Part shown: one piece after another, positions 53,778 through 62,664 of the stretch | Layout: each line of letters starts with the position of its first letter | Numbering within the stretch: position 1 is the stretch's first letter | NCBI GenBank assembly: GCA_963709325.1 | Contig: CAVPVV010000001.1 | Coordinates: 124,001-188,000, forward strand | Length of the DNA stretch: 64,000 nt | From: VFZN01 sp963709325 | GTDB taxonomy: Bacteria > Acidobacteriota > Vicinamibacteria > Vicinamibacterales > UBA2999 | Direction of reading: 5' to 3' | Translations under genes and position numbers: made by a program | The notes under the pieces: generated by a model | Databases searched by the model: none | What the model was told of the DNA's origin: nothing | What the model saw: only the letters and a program-made list of their open reading frames with translations

Positions 53778-55136
53778 ATGAATCGACGCTCCTTCCTGAA
53801 GCACTCCAGCCAAGCGCTGGCTGGAGCGGCCGCCGTCGGGCGGGCTCGGCCGACGGTCGCGCAGACGAGGGACACGCTGTCGCTGTTGCTGACCGGCGAC
53901 GTCATCCTGACCCGGCGCGTGTCGTCCCTGACCGATCCTGGTTTCCTGGCGGTCAGAAAGCTGTTGGGCGACGCGGACTGCACCTTCGGCAACTGTGAGC
54001 TGGTGATCGCCGATCGGCACGAAGGGGTGCCGTCAGCGGCGGGCCGCAGCCTCAGCTCGGTCGTTCGGCCGCATATCGCAGACGACTTGCGGTGGCTTGG
54101 CTACGATCTGATGGGCACTGCCAACAACCACACGCTCGACTACGGGACGGGCGGCGTTAGCGCGACCCTGAACCATCTCGATGACGCCGGGATCGTGGGG
54201 GCGGGAACGGGCATCAACCTGCAAGAGGCGTCCGCGCCGCGCTTCGTCGAGACGCCGGGCGGCCGCGTCGCGCTGATCGGCTGCGCTTCCACCGTGGCGC
54301 CGCACGCCCCTGCGGTGCTGGCCCGCGGTGACTACCCAGGAGTCCCCGGCCTCAACGCGATTCGGCTGGTGCGCACGTACCAATTGCCGAAGCCGCTGCT
54401 CGACGCGGTGAAGAGCGCCAACGATGCCCTGATGCCCGTCCAGCTGACCGGCGCGAACTTTCCTCCGCCGCCGGGTGTGAGCTTCCTCGGGACATCGTTC
54501 GTCGAAGCAACGACACCCGATCTCCAGAGTGCGCCGCACCCGGCTGACATGAAGAGGATCGTCGACGCGGTAAAGACGGCGCGGCGTATCGCGCGCGTTG
54601 TGGTCGTGTCCATCCACGCGCACGAGATCTACAAGGACCTGCAGGTGCCGGATCCTTTTCTTCCGATTCTGGCGCACGCCGCGATCGAAGCCGGCGCCGA
54701 CGTCTTCGCCATCCACGGCAGCCATTACATGGCCGGGATGGAAATCTACAAGGGCAAGCCGATCTTCTACGGGCTCGGCGATTTCTTCTTTCAGTACCAC
54801 ACGTTCGAAGCGCTCGGCGCCGACTCCTACGAGGCCTACAATCTGGAGCCGCTCTCGACCCCGCCGAGTGAGGTGGTGGACAAGATTCCGCTCCGTGGCG
54901 GCCGCTTATTGTGGGAAACGATTGTCCCGCGCCTTGCCTACGATGGCGAGCGGCTCACCGGCGTCACGATTCAGCCGGTAACGCTTGGCATGGACCGGCC
55001 GATTCACGACCGCGGCACGCCGGTGATGGCTTCGCCAGCCGACGCGGAGCGGATCCTCGCTGATTTCGCGCGGCTTTCGCAGGTGTACGGCTGTCAGGTA
55101 CGCCGCGAGGGCACAATCGCGCAGGTCTCGCTCTAG
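53778..55136 (+). CDS. CapA-family protein with TAT signal
   Basis: 452 residues. MNRRSFLKHSSQALAGAAAV contains a twin-arginine motif (RRSFLK). The CapA/PGA_cap core matches the protein at 2822: LLTGDVIL, FGNCELVI, GTANNHTLDYG, VSIHAHEI, HGSHYMAGMEIYKGKP and YGLGDFFFQ. The first CapA has a Sec-like signal instead, so the paralogues may be exported differently. Five bases after the permease stop, so probably part of the transporter operon. Confidence 0.87.
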   Translation: MNRRSFLKHSSQALAGAAAVGRARPTVAQTRDTLSLLLTGDVILTRRVSSLTDPGFLAVRKLLGDADCTFGNCELVIADRHEGVPSAAGRSLSSVVRPHIADDLRWLGYDLMGTANNHTLDYGTGGVSATLNHLDDAGIVGAGTGINLQEASAPRFVETPGGRVALIGCASTVAPHAPAVLARGDYPGVPGLNAIRLVRTYQLPKPLLDAVKSANDALMPVQLTGANFPPPPGVSFLGTSFVEATTPDLQSAPHPADMKRIVDAVKTARRIARVVVVSIHAHEIYKDLQVPDPFLPILAHAAIEAGADVFAIHGSHYMAGMEIYKGKPIFYGLGDFFFQYHTFEALGADSYEAYNLEPLSTPPSEVVDKIPLRGGRLLWETIVPRLAYDGERLTGVTIQPVTLGMDRPIHDRGTPVMASPADAERILADFARLSQVYGCQVRREGTIAQVSL

Positions 55137-55164
55137 ACGAAGGTCGCCGGATTCACGCTCATAC

Positions 55165-56625
55165 TCATCTGTCGAGCGTGAGCCGTTCACCATCCCAGTT
55201 GCCCGAACACTCGCGGCCTGTCGCGGCTCGCGGGCCAGCAGCCTGTTCGACCGCCTCGGCGAAGCCGTTCCGGAACACGTACACGCCGCGAAGCGAGTCC
55301 GGCACCGAAGTGACGCTGATCCGATTGCAACCCTCTGCCCTGACGACCGGAGCGATGTTGGCAAGGACGCGGTCGCGCAGCTCCGCGGCGTCACCCCAGG
55401 CTCGCTGTCGTGCGAGATTCGCCTCGAGAAATGCTCCGAGGGTCACGACCAGCAGTGCGGCGCCAGCCGCCCGCACGAACGGCGGCAAGGTTCGAACGCC
55501 AGCCGTCGTGGCGAGTCCAATCGCCCAGAACGCGGCGCCCATGTAGAGGTAACGGGCGTTTTCCATGTCGGGCGAGATGAAGAGATACCGGTAGACCGGC
55601 AGCACGGACACCAGGACTGCGAAAGCTGTGAGGACGAGACGCGGGCGAGGGCTCGACACGTCCATGACTGCGATCGCGACCAGCAGGCCGATCGCGGCCG
55701 TCGCCGCAATCGGCAGGACTGCGGGCCACAGCGCGTCGGCCGCGCTCCACGGCGCGCCGAGCGTGCCGAACGTTCTCGACAGCAGTTCCTTGAGCATGTA
55801 GCGGTCCGGAGGCGCGGCATAGCCCTCCGGCACGGGCAAGAGCCACACTCGCAGCGCGGCAGCGGCACCGACCGCCAGCAACCCCGCGAAGGCGGCGCGG
55901 AGGCGGGCGCGATTGGGGTAGGCGAACGCGAGCGCGATGACCGGAGCGGCCACCGCCGTCTCCTTCGACAGGAACGCGGCCGCGAGCCCCGCCCACTGCC
56001 ACCAGCGGCGACCTTGGACGACCCCGACGATGAAGACGAGCGCTCCGCAGGTCGCGGCCACGTCGAACAGGGCCGATACCCACGTGACGGCCTCGACCGT
56101 CACCGGATGCACCAGGAAGAGCACACCGGCCAACAGGCCGCTCGCGGGCGGCAGACCGGCCGAACGGGCGGTGATCGTCACCAGGTGAGCGTTCAGGCCG
56201 TGGAGCAGGATGTTGACCAGGTGGAAGGCTGTCGGGGTGTATCCGAACAGCACCAGCAGCGCCGACCAGACCACCATCGGCAAGGGACGAAAGAAACCGT
56301 TCCCCATCGAATACGAGCCGGCCGCGGCGCGCGAGAGCAGCACGAAATCGTCGGAGAAGAAGCCCGCGGCAATCGTTCGGGCGAAGAGCAGCGCGGCGAG
56401 GACGAGAAAGCCGGGCAGGGTCCAGGCGCTGACCCGTAGCTGCTCGGCCGGCGTCACCGCGCTCGACTCCGCCCGTGGCCAGAGCGAGCTGACGACGACC
56501 AACGCGGCGGCGATGAACCAGGCTGTCTCGGCCCGGTGCCGTGGCAGCGCGCCGGCGAGGTTGGCCGCACCCAACGCCGTGGCGTAGCACACCGCGACGA
56601 TGGCCGCGGAGCGCAGCACCTTCAT
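55165..56625 (-). CDS. Polytopic membrane protein resembling GT-C glycosyltransferases
   Basis: 486 residues from the ATG at 56625, with about ten or eleven membrane helices. The first periplasmic loop has AAGFFSDDFVLLSRAA, and the acidic pair there is a hallmark of GT-C enzymes such as the TMTC/DUF1736 and PMT families; HPVTVEAVTWVSALFDV also resembles TMTC proteins. It ends with a small soluble domain of about 80 residues. Substrate unknown. Likely acts with a lipid-linked sugar, which is inference. Confidence 0.78.
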   Translation of the reverse strand: MKVLRSAAIVAVCYATALGAANLAGALPRHRAETAWFIAAALVVVSSLWPRAESSAVTPAEQLRVSAWTLPGFLVLAALLFARTIAAGFFSDDFVLLSRAAAGSYSMGNGFFRPLPMVVWSALLVLFGYTPTAFHLVNILLHGLNAHLVTITARSAGLPPASGLLAGVLFLVHPVTVEAVTWVSALFDVAATCGALVFIVGVVQGRRWWQWAGLAAAFLSKETAVAAPVIALAFAYPNRARLRAAFAGLLAVGAAAALRVWLLPVPEGYAAPPDRYMLKELLSRTFGTLGAPWSAADALWPAVLPIAATAAIGLLVAIAVMDVSSPRPRLVLTAFAVLVSVLPVYRYLFISPDMENARYLYMGAAFWAIGLATTAGVRTLPPFVRAAGAALLVVTLGAFLEANLARQRAWGDAAELRDRVLANIAPVVRAEGCNRISVTSVPDSLRGVYVFRNGFAEAVEQAAGPRAATGRECSGNWDGERLTLDR

Positions 56626-56641
56626 CGAATCGCTCTCGACA

Positions 56642-57139
56642 TCAGCGGGTGGCGGCGACAAACGGCATCTCGACCTCGCTCGGCTCGCCCTTCAGGTCGT
56701 AGGACACCTTCACCAACACGCCGTCGCCGGAGACCGGCTGTCCCTGTCCGACCCAGCTCTCCCCGGCATCGTCGATCGCCAGGGGAATGCTTTCCATCGG
56801 CCCGGCGGGCCGCGTGACCTGGACGCGGACGTTGCTGGCGATCGAGGCCGGGAGCTCGGTCCGCACGGCGTCGGTGAACCACACCTCGAACTTGCCCGAG
56901 GGACGCATCACGACCTCGTAGTGGACATCGCCGCTCATCAGCACGACACCGCCCTGGTGCGGCGAGTGATCGCCGTGCGGTTCGGTAATGCCCGCGTGCT
57001 GGGCATCTTTCGGCGCGTTCGTCGATTGCGGCACGGGAGCAGGCTCGGGTCTCGTGCAACCGATCGTGACAATTCCCCCGAGCACGACACCAGCAAGAAT
57101 GAAGGTCGGAACCTGTCGCACCTGTTGCACCTGTCGCAC
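56642..57139 (-). CDS. Hypothetical lipoprotein with a His-rich segment
   Basis: 165 residues if started at the GTG at 57139 that overlaps the formamidase stop (TAGTG). Further in-frame GTG codons lie at 57130 and 57121, within a 9-mer repeat. A signal peptide with a lipobox-like IGC is followed by a His-rich part (HAGITEPHGDHSPHQGG, SGDVHYEVV) that could bind metal, then a small beta-rich domain. No family recognised. Confidence 0.6.
   Translation of the reverse strand: MRQVQQVRQVPTFILAGVVLGGIVTIGCTRPEPAPVPQSTNAPKDAQHAGITEPHGDHSPHQGGVVLMSGDVHYEVVMRPSGKFEVWFTDAVRTELPASIASNVRVQVTRPAGPMESIPLAIDDAGESWVGQGQPVSGDGVLVKVSYDLKGEPSEVEMPFVAATR
57110..57139. repeat. CACCTGTCG nonamer tandem repeat
   Basis: Three units ACCTGTCGC, ACCTGTTGC, ACCTGTCGC on the plus strand. 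On the minus strand the repeat directly follows the formamidase TAG stop and, if translated, encodes VRQVQQVRQ at the lipoprotein start. Confidence 0.5.
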
Positions 57140-58164
57140 TATTTCTTGAAAATGGCCTTGGGCATCCTGACGTGAACGCCCATCGTCCCGTCGACGAGCT
57201 GGGTGATGGCCACGTCGCCGGCGAGGCTCGTCACCTGGTAGGCCGCGTGCTTGTCCAGGCCCTTGGTCTCGGCCAGGAAATCGATCATCTGCTGGATGGC
57301 GATCCGCGTCGCCGCCGCGAGATCCAGATCGATCCCCATGCTGATGAAATGGGTCGGCGTCTCGGCCCGCGGCCACTGGAGCGTCATTCCCTTGCGGACC
57401 GTCAGCCGGACGCGGCCGCGAAGCGACGTTTCGATGGCGGTCTGGTCCACCTCGCCGTCGCCTTGCGCAGCATGGCCGTCACCAATCTCGAACAGCGCAC
57501 CTGGCACGTGCACGGGAATGTAGAGCGTCGTCCCCGCGACCAGTTCCTTGTTGTCGAGATTGCCCGCATGAATGCCGGGCGGGCCACTGCTGATCCGGCC
57601 GGCCGACGGCGGCGGGGCGACACCCATGCTGCCGAAGAACGGCTTGAGCGGAATCTCGATGCCGGGACGGTAGGTTCCGATCATCCGTTGCCGATCCAGC
57701 GGGACGATGGTGATGGCTCGCCCCTGCTCGCAGTTCTCGCGGATGAAGCCGGCGCACCCGTTGTAGCCGTAGGGGATTGGCAGGTCGATCGAGACGATGT
57801 CCACCTGGAGCGCGTCGCCCGGTTCCGCTCCTTCGACATAGACGGGACCGGTGAGGATGTGTCCGCCAGGTCCGCGGTCGGTGACGTTGGTCACGATCGC
57901 GCGGAGCGACGCCTGGACGTCTTCCGGCTTCACACCGGCCTTTTCCAGCCGGTCCGGGGTTGACGTGAGCATCGTGTCCACGTCGATGATGTCGCCTGAT
58001 GCGATCCGCAGCGCCGGCTTCGCTTCGGACCAGTAGTAGCCGTACGCGACAGTCGCCGGCGTGGCTTCGAGCCGGTGCGTCCGCGGAGACTGAGCGCCGG
58101 CGAGCACGGCTGCAGCGAGCGTCATGGCAGTGCAAGGCAGCAGCGAACGGACTGTGATGCGCAT
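57139..58164 (-). CDS. Acetamidase/formamidase-family protein (secreted)
   Basis: 341 residues with a signal peptide (TAMTLAAAVLAGA). FmdA_AmdA family motifs: GPVYVEGAEPGDALQVDIV, GYNGCAGFIREN, GIHAGNLDNKELVAGTTLYIPVHVPGALFEIGDGHAAQGDGEVDQ with its conserved GD-HA-GDGE (shown here as separate short pieces: IGDGHAAQGDGE). Such enzymes hydrolyse short amides such as formamide or acetamide to ammonia and acid. The signal peptide is unusual for a family often found in the cytoplasm. Confidence 0.9.
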   Translation of the reverse strand: MRITVRSLLPCTAMTLAAAVLAGAQSPRTHRLEATPATVAYGYYWSEAKPALRIASGDIIDVDTMLTSTPDRLEKAGVKPEDVQASLRAIVTNVTDRGPGGHILTGPVYVEGAEPGDALQVDIVSIDLPIPYGYNGCAGFIRENCEQGRAITIVPLDRQRMIGTYRPGIEIPLKPFFGSMGVAPPPSAGRISSGPPGIHAGNLDNKELVAGTTLYIPVHVPGALFEIGDGHAAQGDGEVDQTAIETSLRGRVRLTVRKGMTLQWPRAETPTHFISMGIDLDLAAATRIAIQQMIDFLAETKGLDKHAAYQVTSLAGDVAITQLVDGTMGVHVRMPKAIFKK

Positions 58165-58173
58165 GGGTAGAGG

Positions 58174-58611
58174 TCAGAGGGCCGTGGGCCCATTCGGAGT
58201 CGGATCCTGGAGCGGTGTGGGCACGGCATCGCGCTCCGGCTTCGCGACAACGGCGCCGTAGGTGGCGATCGCGCCGCCCAGCCATTCGGAGAGAACGATG
58301 AAGAGCTGCAGGACGTCGAAGCCGTCCAGCAGCATGCCGGTCGATCGGGCCGTGGCCATCGCGATCAGCGCGCACGCGCTCGCGAACAGGCCAAGGCGGA
58401 CGAACTCACGCCGCAGCGCGCAGAGGAAAAGGAACACTCCGACGCCGAACTCGAGTCCCCCATAGACCGCGCGGAAGTCGGTGCGCCCGGCCGAGGTCGT
58501 GAAGGCGACCGACACCATCGCGCCCCACTCATCCGGCTTGAACAGGAACGCGAACCCGAATCCTGCGTAGGACAGCGCGATGACGGCGAGGATCAGGCGC
58601 CACAGCGTCAT
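58174..58611 (-). CDS. Small four-helix membrane protein (DUF4345-like)
   Basis: 145 residues, four membrane helices (LILAVIALSYAGFGFAF, VYGGLEFGVGVFLFLCA, LGLFASACALIAMATA, LQLFIVLSEWLGGAIATYG). The pattern with FKPDEW after the first helix and GG-E-GVG in the second matches DUF4345. Function unknown. TAGAAT lies 7 bases before the ATG, suggesting a leaderless mRNA. Ten bases before the formamidase gene, so cotranscription is likely. Confidence 0.8.
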   Translation of the reverse strand: MTLWRLILAVIALSYAGFGFAFLFKPDEWGAMVSVAFTTSAGRTDFRAVYGGLEFGVGVFLFLCALRREFVRLGLFASACALIAMATARSTGMLLDGFDVLQLFIVLSEWLGGAIATYGAVVAKPERDAVPTPLQDPTPNGPTAL

Positions 58612-58618
58612 GGCGGCG

Positions 58619-58624
58619 ATTCTA
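58619..58624 (-). promoter_or_regulatory. Putative leaderless -10 box (TAGAAT)
   Basis: TAGAAT on the minus strand, 7 bases before the ATG at 58611. The divergent MFS gene starts 62 bases away. Confidence 0.5.
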
Positions 58625-58673
58625 TCCGATACACTTGACCCCTCAGCTCACTTGAGTTGCGTTAAGCCCAACG

Positions 58674-59954
58674 ATGACGCCACCGTCCGCACTACGCAAG
58701 CCACGCCAGGAACCCGTCGAGGCGCCCTGGTATCGACAGGTCACCCGGCAGCAATGGAAGACGTTTCTCACCACGTTCACGGCGTGGACGCTCGACTCGT
58801 TCGACTTCACCATCCTCACCTTCGTCCTCATCGATATCCAGCAAAGCTTCTCGGTGAACCGCGCCCTGGCCGGCGCCCTGGGCACGGTGACGCTGCTGTT
58901 CCGGATGGTCGGGGGGATCGGCGCTGGTACCGCCGCCGATCGCTATGGCAGGAAGGGACCGATCCTGTTCTCGATCGCGTGGTACACCGTGTTCGCGCTC
59001 CTGAGCGGCCTGTCCACGAGCTACGTGATGTTGTTTGCATTCCGGGGCCTGTTCGGCATCGGGATGGGCGGGATGTGGGCGGCTGGAATGCCGCTGGCGC
59101 TCGAGCAGTGGCCGGCAAGGTTTCGCGGCATCGCATCCGGCATCCTGCAGGGCGGCTACTCCGCGGGGTTCCTGCTCTCGTCGCTCGTCTACCAGCTTGG
59201 ATATCCGCTGATTAGCGACCGGCCTGCCTCGGCATGGCGAATCATGCTCTGGGCCGGTGTCATTCCAGGGCTCCTCATCTTCTTCGCGATGCGCCGCGTG
59301 CCAGAGAGCCCGGTCTGGATCGAGAAACAGCGCGCGGTGCGAGCGAGCGGTGCGGCCTCGCGGCTCTCGCTGGCCCGGCTCTTCGATCCGGATCTGTGGC
59401 GGGTCACCCTTCACACGTCGCTGCTGATGGGCGGGTTCGTGTTCATGTACCAGAGCACGACGTTCTGGTATCCGACCCTGTTGACGCAGCTCAAACAGCA
59501 GCCGCTCGCGTTCCTGCTGCTGCTGAATGCCGGCGGGCTCATCGGATCGGTGGCGTTCGGCGCGCTGTCGGAATGGTGGGGCGGCCGGCGAGGCGCGGCG
59601 ACGGTTGGAATCGCGCTCGGCATCGTCTCTGCGCCCGTGTATTTGTTCTCTTCGTCTGGGCTCGGTCTCCTGGCCGGTGCATGGCTCATCGGCTTCATGG
59701 CCTCGGGCGCGTGGGGGATTGTTCCGGGCTATTTGTCCGAGCGGTTTCCGACCGAGGCGCGCGGAGTTGGCACCGGTTTCTCGTATCACGTCGGCGTTGG
59801 AATCGGCTCGCTTGGCCCCTACCTGATCGGCGCGATGCAGGACGGCGGGCTCGACCTGCGCGCCGCGATGTTGCGCTGCATCGTTGCCGCCGGCATCGCC
59901 GTACTCGTGCTGCTGTGGCTGGGTCCGGAGACCAGAGGCCGCGAGTTGACCTAG
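58674..59954 (+). CDS. MFS transporter (sugar/organic acid:H+ symporter type)
   Basis: 426 residues, twelve membrane helices. Motifs of the sialate/aromatic acid symporter branch: WTLDSFDFTILTF in helix 1, GTAADRYGRKGPI between helices 2 and 3, MWAAGMPLALEQWPARFRG in helix 4-5, and a second AD-like loop (GALSEWWGGRRGA). A cytoplasmic N-terminus of about 30 residues precedes helix 1. The nearby formamidase could suggest a shared substrate, but the genes are divergent and no proof is visible. Confidence 0.9.
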   Translation: MTPPSALRKPRQEPVEAPWYRQVTRQQWKTFLTTFTAWTLDSFDFTILTFVLIDIQQSFSVNRALAGALGTVTLLFRMVGGIGAGTAADRYGRKGPILFSIAWYTVFALLSGLSTSYVMLFAFRGLFGIGMGGMWAAGMPLALEQWPARFRGIASGILQGGYSAGFLLSSLVYQLGYPLISDRPASAWRIMLWAGVIPGLLIFFAMRRVPESPVWIEKQRAVRASGAASRLSLARLFDPDLWRVTLHTSLLMGGFVFMYQSTTFWYPTLLTQLKQQPLAFLLLLNAGGLIGSVAFGALSEWWGGRRGAATVGIALGIVSAPVYLFSSSGLGLLAGAWLIGFMASGAWGIVPGYLSERFPTEARGVGTGFSYHVGVGIGSLGPYLIGAMQDGGLDLRAAMLRCIVAAGIAVLVLLWLGPETRGRELT

Positions 59955-59970
59955 TAGCTACTTCCCTACG

Positions 59971-60035
59971 CTGGAAGAGAGACCCCTCTCGCCGAAGCGG
60001 CTTCGCCGCGAAGGCGGCTGGTCTCTCTTACTCCA
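59971..60035. terminator. Bidirectional hairpin terminator between MFS and DinB genes
   Basis: AAGAGAGACC (59975-59984) pairs with GGTCTCTCTT (60020-60029), with outer CTGGA/TCCAG pairing; a GCCGAAGCGGC...GCCGCGAAGGCGGC core (59991-60018) sits in the loop. The right arm overlaps the last codons of dinB. The core is shared with the hairpin at 19908-19935. Confidence 0.6.
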
Positions 60036-60492
60036 GGGCGCCGGATCGCGCCGCGGCGATGAAGTCGATTACCGGTGGCGTCAGGCCGGCCGCGCGCAGG
60101 TCGGCATTGATCTGTCCGCGGTGATGCTGGCCGTGAACGGGCAGGTGGGCGAGGATGTCGCCGAGCGCGGACTGGAACGGGTCGCCCTTCAGGCTGTGAT
60201 AGTGGATGACCCGTGTCACGTCCGCGTCGGATTGGGCGTCCAGGTAGGCCGCCCACCCGTCGCGGGCGATGGCGAACTGCTCCGGCAATTCGGCCGCGCT
60301 GAACGTCGGGTTGACGCCGAAGGGCGGCGGCGTGCTCGTGACCCGCGCCAGCCAGATCTGCTTGGCGCCGAGGATGTGATTGAGCCACGCCACCGAGCGC
60401 GGGAGGCGGTCGGCGTGCGGCGCGACGGCGCCCAGGGAGACCGTGTTGCACCAGTGATCGAACGCGAACATCCGCCGGTGATACCTGAGCAT
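60028..60492 (-). CDS. DinB-family protein
   Basis: 154 residues. Four-helix DinB/YfiT-like fold with metal-binding His: WLNHILGAKQIWL in helix 2, and HLPVHGQHHRGQINADL in helix 4. The ligand set (one His in helix 2, two in helix 4) is complete. Often acts as a thiol-dependent metal enzyme or damage-inducible protein of unknown role. CGGAGA lies upstream of the start. Confidence 0.85.
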   Translation of the reverse strand: MLRYHRRMFAFDHWCNTVSLGAVAPHADRLPRSVAWLNHILGAKQIWLARVTSTPPPFGVNPTFSAAELPEQFAIARDGWAAYLDAQSDADVTRVIHYHSLKGDPFQSALGDILAHLPVHGQHHRGQINADLRAAGLTPPVIDFIAAARSGALE

Positions 60493-60508
60493 CGAAGTCT
60501 CCGTAGGG

Positions 60509-61141
60509 TCACTTCCCCGGTTGGACAGCGGCCCGCATGATCCGATCGAGTCGCGGGAACTGCCGGTCCAGCCAGGCGTTTCCCTCCCTGAACATCGGTT
60601 CCTGCTTCCCGGCGCGGATTCCGCCGCCGCTGGTCTCGCCGTACTCGCCGTTCAGTGCGAGCACGACGTCCATCCCCTCGACGACGTGGGCGAACGGCGC
60701 GAAGCCTTGAGCGTCGAGCGTGCTGCTGTTATCAACCAGGTTTACGAACACCTGAGTCGTCCGGCCATCCTTTTCGGCGAACGCGAAGGCGACCGCGCCC
60801 TGGATGTTCGGGGCCTTCGGCGGGTCGTCCGCGAACGTTCGGGACCGCCACGCGGACGCAATCTTCGGGTCCCCTGCGATGCCGAATTGTGCCCATCGGC
60901 CGGGCACCACCCGGAAGAGGCGGGAGTCGTCGAAGTAGCCGGCGCGAACGAGCGTGTAAAAGCGATCCGCTCCGCGCGGAGCAAGCGCCCGTTCGGCTTG
61001 CAGGACGATGATGCCTTTCGTGGTTTCGAGCCGAACACGGAAACGGTCAGGCGCCCGATCGTCGGCGGCAGAACTCTGCGCGAGCGCTCCAGCAATCGCG
61101 ACAGTGACGATGGCGCCGACGATGCCCAGGTGCCTTGCCAC
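60509..61141 (-). CDS. Peptidyl-prolyl cis-trans isomerase (cyclophilin type, secreted)
   Basis: 210 residues from a GTG, with a signal peptide (GIVGAIVTVAIAGALA). Cyclophilin motifs: ADRFYTLVRAGYFDDSRLFRVVPGRWAQFGIAGDP, split here for clarity into FYTLVRAGYFD, FRVVPG and QFGIAGDP, followed by AFAFAEKDGRTTQVFVNLVDN and FAPFAHVVEGMDVV. Catalyses prolyl isomerisation of exported proteins. Eighteen bases after the intended stop of the M20 hydrolase. Confidence 0.88.
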   Translation of the reverse strand: MARHLGIVGAIVTVAIAGALAQSSAADDRAPDRFRVRLETTKGIIVLQAERALAPRGADRFYTLVRAGYFDDSRLFRVVPGRWAQFGIAGDPKIASAWRSRTFADDPPKAPNIQGAVAFAFAEKDGRTTQVFVNLVDNSSTLDAQGFAPFAHVVEGMDVVLALNGEYGETSGGGIRAGKQEPMFREGNAWLDRQFPRLDRIMRAAVQPGK

Positions 61142-61159
61142 CTTCGCGCTCTTCTTCTG

Positions 61160-62597
61160 CTACTTGGGGTCCGCGACCTTCGGTACCTGGTACGTTTTCT
61201 CGAGGGCGCTCAGGTACTCCTGGAACAACGCCTTGATACCGGCGAACTCCTTCTCGACCGCGGCTCGGTAGCGGCTCGTTGGTGGCGAAGTCGTAGAGGA
61301 GCGCCGCCATGGCCTGCGCCTGCACCTTGAAGCCGTCGTGACCCACCGGCTTGAGGTTGTCCTGCTCCATCTCGTAGGTGTGGTTCGGCCAATCGGACGT
61401 GTAGGCAGAGAAGCCGATGCCGGGGATGTCGCGCGAGACGCTGCCGCTTTCCTCGAAGCCTTGCGGTTTGGCCGGCGCGTCGAGCACCTTGCCGGCGCCG
61501 AATTGCTTCATGTAGGCAAAGGCGAGCTCGCCGAGCGCCGCCACCGAGATGCCGTCGCGGTTGCTGCCGTAGTTGTCGATCTTCACCTTCGTTCCCGTGG
61601 CCAGCGCCGCCGCCTTCGCCGCATCGTCCACGAACCCGCGGACCTGCTTCAGGTAGACCTCGTCGGGATAGCGGATGTAGAAGTCCGCCTGGGTGCGATC
61701 GGGCACGACATTGGGGGCCGCGCCGCCTTCGGTGATGATGCCCTGGATGCGAGCCTCGGGCCGAAGGTTGCTGCGGACGCTGTCGATGTTGTCGAACAGC
61801 TTGATGACCGCGGTGAGCGCGTTCCGGCCGTTCCAGGCGGTCATCTGGTGCGCCGGGGCGCCGGTGAACGTGTACTTGACGCCGTCGATGTTCAGGCAGC
61901 AGGTGCCGAAGCCGGGGGCAGGACGCGAGGTGTTCGTGCTCGCGTGGCTCCGGACGATCACGTCCATGCCGTCGAAGACGTGATTCCTGTGCATCTGGGT
62001 CTTGGCCGACGGCTCGAGGAGTTCCTCGGCGGGCGTGCCGAACACGGTCACGGTGCCGGGCAGCCCTTCCTTCTCGAGGAACTCGCCGACGGCAATCGCC
62101 GCGGCAATCCCAATCGGGCCCTGCGAACAGTGCTGGTCGCCGTGGAACGCGCCGTTCGTACCCCTCAGCGCGTCATACTCGACGATCACACCCATTTGCG
62201 GCCGGCCGCCGCGCCCGCCCTTGAAGCGGGCGACCAACGCCGTGTCGAACCCGCCGACGCCGACTTCGACGCCGAAGTTGTGCTTGCGGAGCGTCTCGGC
62301 CAGCTTCTGCACCGAGCGCGTTTCCTTGTAGCCGATCTCCGGGTGGGTGCAGATGTCGTCCGAGAGGGCCAGAAGCTCGGTGTCGAGGAGCTGCTTCGCG
62401 CGTGTGGCCACGCCGTCGCGCTTCGGGTTCGGCGCAGCCAGCTTGGCGATCAGCGACGGCAGGTCGAGCCCTTTCTCGAGCGTGTCCATCTTCTGGAGCA
62501 CGTCCTTCGCCGCCTCGCGCTCGGTCTGCGTCTCCTGCGCCCACGCCGGCGCCGCCAGTGCCAGTGCAACAAGTGCCGTGAGAACCCGTCCCGTCAT
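61160..62597 (-). CDS. AbgB-like M20 amidohydrolase, +1 frameshift near its end
   Basis: About 478 residues when the shift is repaired. Signal peptide (MTGRVLTALVALALAAPAWA), zinc site His/Glu motifs of M20D (ICTHPEIGYKE, VIVEYDALRG, GDQHCSQGP, VFGTPAEE, SHAST), and a dimerisation domain. Near 61268-61275 one extra base switches the frame: after FATNEP the true ending YRAAVEKEFAGIKALF...VPKVADPK continues in the next frame to a TAG at 61160. Read without repair, the frame instead runs on to 61047 with an Arg/Gly-rich tail inside the cyclophilin gene, which is not protein-like. Hydrolyses N-acyl or p-aminobenzoyl-type amides in related proteins. Confidence 0.85.
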
Positions 62598-62605
62598 TGC
62601 CCCCT

Positions 62606-62664
62606 CGCGCCCCCGCCTCTGGCCTTTGTGCCTTTGAACCCCTGTGCCTTGGAACCTCGGTGCT
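62606..62664. repeat. Degenerate repeat between the CBS gene and the M20 hydrolase
   Basis: GCCTTTGTGCC, TTTGAACCCCTG, TGCCTTGGAACCTC units on the plus strand; on the minus strand it follows the CBS TAG stop at once. It is a decayed member of the AAGGCA/GGTTC repeat families. Confidence 0.45.

Noticed and set aside
61047..61160. Arg-rich C-terminal extension of the M20 hydrolase overlapping the cyclophilin gene
   Set aside because: The sequence is the out-of-frame reading of the cyclophilin start; the alternative frame gives a normal ending with a stop at 61160.
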